From: Anticarsia gemmatalis
Lineage: Eukaryota > Arthropoda > Insecta > Lepidoptera > Erebidae
Direction: 5' to 3'
DNA: 64,000 bases
NCBI RefSeq assembly: GCF_050436995.1
Contig: NC_134754.1
Location: forward strand, 5,201,001-5,265,000
Part shown: in pieces, positions 38,656 to 48,900 of the stretch
Position numbering within the stretch: position 1 is the stretch's first letter
Layout: every line of letters starts with the position of its first letter
The notes under the pieces: generated by a model
The model's database searches: none
Told to the model about the DNA's origin: nothing
Seen by the model: only the letters and a program-made list of their open reading frames with translations
Position numbers and translations under genes: made by a program

Positions 38656-39722
38656 AATCGCGTTACAGGATTATTTTATAAACACACATTTTAAAATTTA
38701 TGAGACACAAGTCTACCTACAACATTTCGTCAAAAACGATGTAAGAACACAAAAAAGCTTTTAATAAAATGACAGTTGTAATCATATAAATATTAATGTA
38801 ACATTTCCACACTATGGTCACGCAATTAATATGTTCTTGCGCATAAAACAAGATGGCCGTGGTGGGTGTGGTGACCGCTGCGCGCGCGCTCATTGGCGCT
38901 GCTTATCATTTAATTATGAATGAAGATGCTACGATAAAGTCGCTACTGGATTCCAGCCTGTGATTCATAGCTCAGCCTAAACGCTTGATGAGTGGGAATG
39001 ATTTTATTAATATGGACTGTAACGGAGCTCTATATACCTACTATTTTTAAAAGTAACTTTTAAATTTAAACTTGAAATATTTTTTATTTGGTCAAATCTG
39101 AAACTCTTTTCCTCGACCAATAGCGAACTTCATTTTTCATAATAAATGGCCATAAGAAAACAACACTGAGATATGTGAGACCGTTTTTAATTTAAAAATA
39201 AATATTTATACGTTTTTATAATTACGATAAAACGTATTTATCGATGCCGACTCTATAAAAAACACAACATACTCTTTCTTTAAATTGATACAAAACAAAA
39301 CATGTAACAGGTCATTAACCCTCTCCAACTGTTGTAAAATGTTTCCGTGCTCAAGTCAACCGTTCTTAACTGGCCTGAAGTTTTCTTAGCCTATTTCACT
39401 AAACTAGTTAGACTTTATTACTTCAACTAAAGAAGAATGTTATACTTGGTAAGAAGGTATCGTATTCAGTCGATTGGTATCTGAATATAATTGTAGACGG
39501 GTCCGGGGTCAATGACTTCGGGAAATCTGTCGCATTTCCTTGCTTCGAATTGAGACAATACTAGGGATCATTGGTGTTAACGGGAAGTCTGTACCCTGCA
39601 GTCAGGTGATAAACGAACTATGAATTAAGATCTACTCAATACGAAGCAATCCGGACACTGAAGTACTTAATAAACTGATTTAAATTGTAGATTATAAGAC
39701 TAAAATTCAATTAATTCGGGCT

Positions 39723-39732
39723 AAGATTTCAT
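39723..39732 (+). repeat. Left target-site duplication of the RTE element
   Basis: AAGATTTCAT occurs here and again, identically, at 42938-42947, immediately outside the two ends of the retrotransposon. Confidence 0.85.
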
Positions 39733-42700
39733 TTTGGCGTCGGGACGTGACGACCCCACCGCCCACTAGAGGTACTTCGTAGCACTAGTGCAAACAGTCA
39801 ACCGACTAATGGCGGTCAAACCATTCTAACACGGCGGAAGGAAATAGCGAGACACAAGACGGGCAGCAGCGTCTTGTGATGAGCCTTCCGCTACTGCGAT
39901 CGCCAACCCGCCTGCCAAGCGTGGCGATTATGGCAAAACCCCCCCAAAATGATGGCACAAAAAGATCGGCCCCTAGTCCCCGGCGGCCCCGCTATTCCTG
40001 ACTATGGTAGCGGTCATGGTAACGGCGGGGCAAGGGGTGCTAAGAATCCCCGGCAGCGATCAGGCTACCACAACCGACGACAACTGGCCCTGGCAACATA
40101 TAACACGCGCACACTGCGGACCGACGAGAAGTTAGTCGAACTGGAGGAAGAATTGAGCAGGATACGATGGGACATTGTAGGGTTATCTGAAGTCCGAAGA
40201 CAGGGGGAGGACTCAATAATCCTTAAGTCAGGTAACCTGCTCTATTTCCGGGAGGGCGACCAGCAGTCCCAGGGTGGTGTCGGGTTTATCATCCACAAGT
40301 CCCTCGTGAACAACGTGGTGAAGATCGAGAGTGTGTCGACAAGGGTGGCGTACCTGATACTCAGAATTACCAAAAGGTATTCGTTGAAGGTCATCCAGGT
40401 CTACGCCCCGACTTCGGCACATTCCGACGATGAGGTGGAGGCTATGTACGAGGATATATCCCGGGCTATACATAGCTCCCAGACCTACTTCACCGTTGTC
40501 ATGGGAGACTTCAACGCGAAACTGGGCAAACGTTGCGGTAGTGAGTTGAAAGTGGGGCAATTTGGGTATGGGCAACGAAACGCGCGGGGTCAACTGCTGG
40601 CCGACTTCATGGAGAGGGAAGGACTCTTTATGATGAACTCCTTCTTCAGGAAGCGGAATCACCGCAAGTGGACCTGGGTGGGTCCCGATGGTGCGACCAA
40701 AAATGAGATCGACTTCATCATGTCGACCAAACGGCGCATATTCAATGATGTCTCTGTGATCAATGCGGTGAAAACCGGGAGCGATCACCGAATGGTAAGA
40801 GGCACATTGAATCTAAACATAGCGCTCGAACGGTCACGACTGATGAAGTCCACGCTCCGACCGGCACCTGCTCATATTCAAAACCCCGAGAGCTTTCAAC
40901 TCGAACTACGTAACCGCTTCGAGTGCTTAGGTGAGTGCGTAGATGTGGATGATTATAGCAACAGGCTCGTGGAAACTGTCCAGATGACTGGGTCCAAGTT
41001 CTTTAAGACCCAGCATCCAAAAAGAACTAAAAAACTCTCAGACCCTACCCTACAGCTCATGGAAGAACGACGTAGGATGGTTCTGCAGTCCTCCGGTGAC
41101 GTGACAGTCTGCCGGCGGCTCAACCGACAGATCTCAAAGTCCCTGAAACGCGATATACGCCAATTCAACACCAAATGTGTTGAAGAGGCTATTGAGCGAA
41201 ACAGGGGCTCTAAGGTGTTTACCAGGGATCTGTCCATTGGGCAAAGCCGGCTGACCAAACTGAAGACCGAGGACGGCAGGATCATATCTTCCGGAGCTGA
41301 GCTCATGGGTGAGGTAGAGAAGTTCTACGGACAGTTATACACGTCCACACGATCACCTGTTTGCAGTGCGGCAACAGATCCAAGAGCCGCACTAACCCGA
41401 CACTATACCGAAGATATCCCGGACATCGACCTGCGCGAGATTAGTATGGCTCTCAGACAGCTCAAGAACAACAAGGCTCCAGGTGATGACGGAATAACAG
41501 CAGAGCTTCTAAAAGCGGGCGGACAGCCGATATTAGAAGCTCTCCGAAAACTGTTTAATTCTGTCATCCACGAGGGTACCACGCCTAAGGCATGGCACAG
41601 GAGCGTGGTGGTGCTGTTCTTTAAAAAGGGCGATAAAGCTCTTTTGAAGAACTATAGGCCCATCTCGCTCCTGAGTCACGTCTACAAGCTGTTCTCGAGA
41701 GTTATTACGAATCGTCTCGCTAACAGGTTCGATGACTTCCAGCCTCACGAACAAGCCGGTTTCCGAAAAGGCTTTAGTACCATAGACCACATACATACGC
41801 TGCGGCAGGTTATACAGAAGTCCGAGGAGTATAACCGGCCCCTATGTTTAGCGTTTGTGGACTATGAGAAAGCCTTCGATTCGATCGAGACCTGGGCAGT
41901 GCTACAGTCTCTCCAGAGGTGCCAAATTGACTATCGGTACATCGAAGTGTTGAAGTGCTTATGCGAAAACGCCACCATGTCAGTCCGCCTTCAAGACCAG
42001 AACTCGAAACCTATCCAGCTGCGGCTTGGCGTGAGACAGGGAGATGTAATATCTCCGAAACTGTTCACCGCTGCACTGGAAGACGTCTTCAAGCTTCTGG
42101 ATTGGAGAGGACTCGGCATCAACGTCAATGGCGAGTATTTGACTCACCTTCGATTTGCCGACGATATCGTAGTCATGGCTGAGACCATGGAAGACCTAGG
42201 CGCAATGCTCGATGACCTCAGTAGCGTATCCCAACAAGTGGGTCTCAAAATGAACATGGACAAGACAAAAATCATGTCGAACCACCATGTCAGACCCACC
42301 CCTGTCAAGATCGGCGACGCTACACTCGAAGTTGTTGACGATTACGTCTACCTAGGACAAACTGTCCAGTTAGGTAGGTCCAACTTCGAGAAAGAGGTCA
42401 CTCGTCGAATCCAACTCGGCTGGGCAGCGTTCGGGAGGCTCCGACACATCTTCTCGTCCGAATTACCGCAGTGTCTCAAGACGAAAGTCTTTGACCAGTG
42501 TGTGTTGCCAGTGATGACCTATGGCGGTGAAACGTGGTCGCTCACTATGGGCCTTATCAGAAGGCTCAAAGTCACCCAGAGGGCAATGGAGAGGGCTATG
42601 CTCGGAGTTTCCCTGCGAGATCGAATCAGAAATGAGGAGATCCGCAGGAGAACCAAAGTAACCGATATAGCCCTAAGAGTTGCGAACCTCAAGTGGCAGT

Positions 42701-42937
42701 GGGCAGGGCACATAGCTCGCAGAACCGACGGCCGTTGGGGCAGAAAGGTTCTTGAGTGGCGACCACGAACCGGGAAACGTAGTGTTGGCAGGCCCCCCAC
42801 AAGATGGACCGACGACCTGGTAAGGGTTGCCGGAGTCCGATGGATGAGGGCGGCCCAGGACCGGTCCTATTGGCGCTCGATGGGGGAGGCCTTTGTCCAG
42901 CAGTGGACGATTCCCGGCTGAGATGATGATGATGATG
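39733..42937 (+). mobile_element. Full-length RTE-clade non-LTR retrotransposon (LINE)
   Basis: The 3205-bp element copies itself by nicking target DNA with its endonuclease and reverse-transcribing its RNA in place. It has a 216-bp 5' leader (39733-39948), one long ORF (39949-42921), and a 16-base (GAT)n tail (42922-42937) that starts right after the stop codon. A single protein with an AP-type endonuclease plus reverse transcriptase and no RNase H, together with a very short 3' UTR ending in a simple repeat, is the RTE-clade plan, and about 3.2 kb is the usual size. A perfect 10-bp target duplication and an unbroken ORF point to recent insertion. Its balanced base composition contrasts with the AT-rich flanks. 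Whether the 5' end is truly complete cannot be told from one copy. Confidence 0.9.
39949..42921 (+). CDS. RTE-type endonuclease/reverse transcriptase polyprotein (990 aa)
   Basis: Retrotransposon enzyme that cuts the target and makes the DNA copy. Residues 47-285 form an AP-like (EEP fold) endonuclease: ATYNTRTL at 49-56, the catalytic glutamate in LSEVR (79-83), MGDFNA at 185-190, EIDFI at 253-257 and SDH at 278-280. Insect databases often label this domain 'craniofacial development protein 2-like'. The reverse transcriptase follows: NYRPISLL at 568-575, DYEKAFDSI at 638-646, RLGVRQGDVISP at 692-703 and the catalytic FADDI at 736-740. A C-terminal region with WAGHIARRTDGRWG (918-931) and GRPPTRWTDDL (947-957) is typical of this group. 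All expected catalytic residues are present and there is no frameshift or stop. An in-frame TGA lies upstream at 39880-39882, and 39949 is the first ATG after it. A run of seven C just before the start is a possible slippery site. Confidence 0.93.
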   Translation: MMAQKDRPLVPGGPAIPDYGSGHGNGGARGAKNPRQRSGYHNRRQLALATYNTRTLRTDEKLVELEEELSRIRWDIVGLSEVRRQGEDSIILKSGNLLYFREGDQQSQGGVGFIIHKSLVNNVVKIESVSTRVAYLILRITKRYSLKVIQVYAPTSAHSDDEVEAMYEDISRAIHSSQTYFTVVMGDFNAKLGKRCGSELKVGQFGYGQRNARGQLLADFMEREGLFMMNSFFRKRNHRKWTWVGPDGATKNEIDFIMSTKRRIFNDVSVINAVKTGSDHRMVRGTLNLNIALERSRLMKSTLRPAPAHIQNPESFQLELRNRFECLGECVDVDDYSNRLVETVQMTGSKFFKTQHPKRTKKLSDPTLQLMEERRRMVLQSSGDVTVCRRLNRQISKSLKRDIRQFNTKCVEEAIERNRGSKVFTRDLSIGQSRLTKLKTEDGRIISSGAELMGEVEKFYGQLYTSTRSPVCSAATDPRAALTRHYTEDIPDIDLREISMALRQLKNNKAPGDDGITAELLKAGGQPILEALRKLFNSVIHEGTTPKAWHRSVVVLFFKKGDKALLKNYRPISLLSHVYKLFSRVITNRLANRFDDFQPHEQAGFRKGFSTIDHIHTLRQVIQKSEEYNRPLCLAFVDYEKAFDSIETWAVLQSLQRCQIDYRYIEVLKCLCENATMSVRLQDQNSKPIQLRLGVRQGDVISPKLFTAALEDVFKLLDWRGLGINVNGEYLTHLRFADDIVVMAETMEDLGAMLDDLSSVSQQVGLKMNMDKTKIMSNHHVRPTPVKIGDATLEVVDDYVYLGQTVQLGRSNFEKEVTRRIQLGWAAFGRLRHIFSSELPQCLKTKVFDQCVLPVMTYGGETWSLTMGLIRRLKVTQRAMERAMLGVSLRDRIRNEEIRRRTKVTDIALRVANLKWQWAGHIARRTDGRWGRKVLEWRPRTGKRSVGRPPTRWTDDLVRVAGVRWMRAAQDRSYWRSMGEAFVQQWTIPG

Positions 42938-42947
42938 AAGATTTCAT
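42938..42947 (+). repeat. Right target-site duplication of the RTE element
   Basis: Second exact copy of AAGATTTCAT, directly after the (GAT)n tail. The bases beyond the two copies differ (T on the left, A on the right), which fixes the duplication at 10 bp. Confidence 0.85.
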
Positions 42948-45900
42948 ATTTCTGTCATTTTTAAGCTTTTTACTTCCGAAGGTTTAGGTAGAGGTGCTTA
43001 AAACACACCCACGTTTCTATTTAATTTAAAGTTATTTCCTGTAGTATTCTGTCTATAAAAAATACACGACATTTGGGCTATAACAAACGTAATGTAATGA
43101 AAGGTATAACATTAACAGGATTCGAAATAAAGAATGTTATTACACGTAAGTGCGCATTTTAAATTTAAACCCCCAAACGAAATGAGCTGTCTGTCAACTC
43201 GCACGGGCTCGTTGAATGTCAATAATAATGATATGGTGCTTGATGTGTACTTCATGAGAGTTTTTTAATTCAGATCCTGTGTACCTTAAAACTGTAGTCA
43301 GTTTTTACCCACAACAGTATTTAGTCGCCGCATTGTCATTTATATTTTTTATTTGGAGTGGTGGGATTGATTCAGTTATGATGATATGAATTTGATGCAC
43401 GCATATAATGATGTTTTCGAATTCTGGTTCATGTCTTTTGATTGTGACATAAAGTCCTCGTAAGATAAGATAAGGTTTTGTTTTCGAGAGGTTTCTTGTT
43501 AACGATATTTAGCCATGACTTTTGACATAGCTAAAATACGCCAAGTAGCTTTCAAGCCTCCCGAAAAGGCAACCCGAAGGCAAAGGCCTTCGGGTTGATT
43601 TAGTGGCCAATATAGTATCGAATGACATAAATAAATAAGATTAAAAAGCCATAAGCGTTAAGTAATATTTACTTTTGTTTTGTTGAACGAAAATATCATT
43701 AAAGTACCCAATAAACGGTGAAAAAAGTTCCAACGCTATTCTCAAATATTAGCGAAACTGTAAAGTAAATATTGGCGCTATTAAAGAGTTGATTTAACTT
43801 TAAGCTTCGATCGAAAACTGCAGTCTTGAATGTACATAGACGTTAAATTGCTATATTTTGCTGAAACACGTAATGTAGAAAACAATATGGCTTAGTTTCA
43901 GAGCTTACGAATGAGTCCCAGATAACCTACTAATTTGTTAGATAAATTGACAGCAAAAGTATGAAAGCAACTATCGAAATTTCATTTGATAGTCTATCTA
44001 AAAGTGAAAAAATCAGGCCTGAGACTTGTATCTCCCACTGGTAGTAGGTGATTATGGATCATTTTGCAAAAGCACTTCTGCTAAACTATGTTCTTTTTTA
44101 ATTAACTTTTTTTTACTTTACTTATTATTACTTTACTTATTTTAATGGAATAAACACGCTTTTAATGACTGACTTTTACTTTTGCAAGCTTAGAGTATTG
44201 TTATTTAACTGGTAAAACAATTACTTGTCCAGCTACAAAATCACGCTACACACAAACACTATCATTTTACTGATAGAGTCTCAAAACCAAAACAAGTACT
44301 TACTTAAATGAGTCTACTAAGTCACAAAGATATCATGAGATCTATAAAATTTTACTATACAAAATGAGCGTTTCTTGCACGATACAACGATATCGTCTGA
44401 TAGTTCTACCGGGTCGTTAGTTTTGGCCGCAGTCTACAAGAATTTGCTTGCCAAGTGCACTAATTCTGACAACCTAATTAGCCATCTTGGCAACATCTAG
44501 ATACTGAAAATGATATTTTTTATACTCTTACATGGATATTTTTACCTATACTGCAGTTAATATGTCTTTTAACCAGGAGGATGCCATTTTATCGATAGTA
44601 ATACTTTCTTCTGAATGTGTTTTAGTTTAGCATTTCATATGCATGTATTTATAAAATAGAGATAATTGCGTTTACATGTGTGGCAATGCATCGTAAGTTT
44701 CATTTGTTTCGAATGTGTGAACTAGAAATAAATTCCTTACTTTACTCTGTACTCTACGTAGGTTTAGCTTAAATGATTTAATTTGCAATAACATTTATTA
44801 TGTTTCTTAGCGCGATATTGCTATTAAATACAACCTAATAAAGCTATAATTAAATAACTACATCTCATTCCAAGTTGCTATAATCAAGTTCGTGTCTATA
44901 ACTGGAAAACAATTCTATCAGAGCCGCGGCAAAAATGTACTGGGTAACAAGAATGTGTTCATAGAAATATTCGTGCAGTTCGTTGAATATGGTTAACAGT
45001 AATGGTTTTCAAGTTAAGTACCTGCATGCAACTTTCTAACTAGATCCACGTTATTTCTAAGTGCTGTGGGTATTCGTGAATGTATACACCACGCAACATG
45101 TGGACATGGAGAAAATTTACATTCTTTTTTAAATTTTGTGACGCAGTTCGTGGTTTTAGAACACAGAAAGCCAGCCTTCAGATGTCAGTATCACTATAAT
45201 TATCTCGAGATAACTAAGAGAGTAAGTTCTTTAGATCCTTTGAGTCTTTTATTTAAAATCGTCGTAATTGTGGGTCGTACCTATCCAAAAGAATTCATTT
45301 AGTTGACCTCAGAAACCTTCTTCAATCGGTCCCTTTGAGTTTCGTATACTAAAAATAACCTAAACAATTTGTTCTGACAAGGCAGACTGAAGGCTGTCAA
45401 CAACTTTTTGTAAAAAAACACAAGGGGTATTGAAAACTCCCGGCGACTAAGCAAACATTGACTCAACAAAAAATCACCATGATGAACTTTGTCAAGGTCA
45501 AAACATTTTAAACGAAAAATTGCTTCAGTTTTTTTTTAAGCTAACTTGTTTCCTACATTGTGTTTTGTGAAATTTCAACTCTATCTCTATAAGTATTGTG
45601 AAGAGAATTGCGTGTGTAAAAGACAAGTTAAAGAGGGCAGATGATAGGCTTGTTACCGCTTTCCAAAAACAAGGTCCAAACCCTTCGGGCGGAATTGATA
45701 ATTTACTCGTTCGAAGGGCTATCATTAAGGTCGTTGGGTATAGAATGATTGCTGGTTACATACATACGTTTACTGAGCGTAGACGGCGGCCTGGGAGAAG
45801 AACAAACAATGTTTCGGCTCGTTAACAACAAAATTATAACGAGGGGTTATTATGACGTAATAACGAATTCCAAAATGTAAATTCATCGGATGATCTTTCG

Positions 45901-48900
45901 CAGGTGGTTTCGTGCTTTCCGGAAAAAAAGTTTAGAACGGTGACAAGAGTTTTTGCTTTGTTGTCGAAAAAGTTTTTGCTTAATCAAAAATGTCTTAGAA
46001 GCAGGTACGAATAGAATCCGGATCTAAATCACGCAAATTATATAAAGGAATAACATTGGTTTACTTCTGAAGTTTTCTGGTTTATTATACAGATATTTTC
46101 ATTGAATTGCTATATTTCAGCGAAGTTGATACGAAATGGTGATAGAAAAATATTATTATGATTGATTATCATATTTAAGTTTATGTTTGAAGATTTTAAA
46201 GTAAAGAGATTTACAAGGTCCTTATTTAAGAGATGGGCATTTTATTTCAAGCTTATATTTTATTTAAGCAAGTCAACAGTTGAACATTACAACGTGATTA
46301 AAGTCATTATATGGATATTATCTTGGGGGAAAAGGATAATTTTCTTAATTAAGGATGTAACAAATTTCCTACGTTATAATACGACGGATAACTTTATACA
46401 AAGCTAAGGTCAAGTAGCATACAAATGTTTCCGAAGAAATTTGTTTATCACTTTGCAGTTGATGTTTGCAGAATTTAGATCTGTTGCTTTGTATGCTTGT
46501 TTCATTTGTATTATTTTTATTAGAGATATTTATATATTTGTGCTACCGTTCGTTTCACGTCATGTTCATCATTCATCGTATGCTGAAGTTTGATCACTCT
46601 TATCATGTGGTAACTGCTTACGTCTTCAGCCATAACGGAAATAAAATAATATTAGGTTTTTAGCCATTTCAACTTTTATGTCTTAACGTTGTTTTTGAAT
46701 TACTCAGTATTGAATAGAATTTACTTCAAAACTCACATTAAACATAGCTCACAAAAAACAAAGCCATACATATTGTTATGCTGTTTTTTTAGCACGTGAT
46801 CCTAGATTACGACGTTAACAAGTATAATAACAGTAATTTAAAATGTAACCACAGTTCTGTTCGTAGAACCGTTTCGCCTTGTTTCCTATACTAAACGTGG
46901 TTACGAAGGTTTTTTTTGCTTTCAAATTGTGCCTTTGCTCCAATAACGTGTTCGGTTTTGGCCAATGACTCGACTTTTGACTGTTTTTGCTAGTCTTTGT
47001 TGATTTTAATTTTATAGTCAATGATAATAATGTTTTTTGCGTAACGGTCTAGCTGTTTTGTGGGTAAGATTTTTTGAAAATTTATACTTTATCCTCATAC
47101 TGATTTTTGTTTGAAAATTGACAGTTATTTTGAAAAGGAAGTAGAGTATTTTAATATTATTTCTAATTTTTTGTGCAGATTGAGACTAGGTGAAAAATAT
47201 TTTTTTTTTACAACGGTTCGATTCCGACAGGATTTTGAATACAATTAAATACGAATTCAAGTTTTAGCAAAAAATATTTTGAAAAGATTCGCTACACGTG
47301 CTCTATATCTTTTCAAACAACAATAAAATATCTTACAATACTTCGATTGTTGTCTTCAACTATCCTTTATAATATTTAATCGTCATCCGTCATTTTGTGG
47401 TCGTATCGTTTTTTCTTCCGGTGCAACCCTGCTTCTCCTCTCACCTATTTTCACTCTTCTTACCCACGATTTAAGGTTTAAATTTCAGTGTGTGTACAAC
47501 AGAATTCGATTCCCATTTCGTTTGCGATGTATGATACAATTGTTGCAACCACCGTTTTCCTGTAAAACGATACCAAGTTCGACCCTGTGGGTGGTTCGAA
47601 ATGTATCGAGTTGCTTAGAGGGTTGTCACTTTGTATTGGTTAAAGTGTATTCTGCTAAATGTAGTGCGACTTTGCGAGTTTCGTTGGATTTTCTCGAAAC
47701 GTTTTGTAAGACAAGCAGTGAAACCTTAGTACCTTCACAATTTTTGTTACTCTTCAAAATATGAAAACGTGTGTCAACTGCTTGAGCGTTTTTTTAAATG
47801 ATACATTTCTTTAGTTTAAAAGCTAAGAATTCAAGTCCATGCCTGTACCGAAGATTGTTTATTAATTATTTGATAATATTTAATTGACGAAGTTTGACAA
47901 ATTACTATTTTAGTTTGCAAGAACTTGACAGACATATTAAAAACCTGCAAAGGTGTCCAGAAAATTGTGACTTAAAATCAATTGACAATAAATTTTCAAT
48001 CAAAATTCCATCTCATTTCATATTTAGAGAAACAAAACACTATGTTATGTTTTAAATAGTCACAATGAATACGTGACCAAAATAGTATTTTGAAATACTA
48101 CAATATCCGTTCGACCAACTAATTTATATCGCAGCTAAATTCGTTGAATTGACAATCAGTATCACTAGTTTCGTAAGCACAAAGGTATACGGGACACAAA
48201 GCACCAGCGCAATATTATATTATTTTGTATTGTGCCAATTGTCAATCGCAACAACTTGGCCTGTTAGTCTCGCGTAGCATTGTGCGATTTCTGGACTGAA
48301 CGTAGTAACCAAGATATCATATACCACCTCATAAACTTAAAAACATTTCATTCTAAACCTTATGTACTTGTAATAAGGGTTGTTAGTAATTTGGAGAATT
48401 GTATTAAATATTGTGGTAGAAAAGTTTGTTGGTGAACTAAAGCCGGCGCGGTCGGAAGTGGTCATTAAATTATGTATTTGGTGTATTGCAGCTGTTTGTA
48501 AGTTTGCCGTTTTTTAATCTTGAATGTTAGAGGTGAATTATTTATAGGTTATGTGGACAAGGTTGAATACTTTTGATGGACGGGTTGCTTTGATCTTTAT
48601 TTATGATACATTGTTTTGTTAAAAATGAGTCTGCTATGAATATTTTTTTCATGGAAACGACACTTTTTCACAGTTATTACTTTTATTTCACTCTTTACCT
48701 TAAAAAACATGTCTAGTCATCCAAGAGTTTAGCGTTTCTTTCAATCGTTGGTTCTGAAATGATCTGAAATCTTATTTTTTTAAACAAAGCCCATGCGCTC
48801 TTATTGTACAGAATATTTTCACTTAATCAAAACGGATAGGTATACATGGAATGTCATAAAATATACCAATTTTGAAACTTCTTTACTTTTAAGAAAACCT

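Larger units (their letters stand above)
35863..39722. other. Gene-free stretch upstream of the RTE element
   Basis: No supported gene. It contains the short hairpin at 36632-36658, family X copy 3 near 38575, and a compact CpG-rich patch at 38850-38905 that begins AAGATGGCCG and includes CGCGCGCGCTCATTGGCGC. That patch is discussed as a possible regulatory element. Otherwise AT-rich with only short open frames. Confidence 0.55.

Noticed and set aside
40228..42800. Antisense and shifted frames inside the RTE ORF
   Set aside because: Shadows of the endonuclease/reverse-transcriptase frame in GC-balanced sequence.
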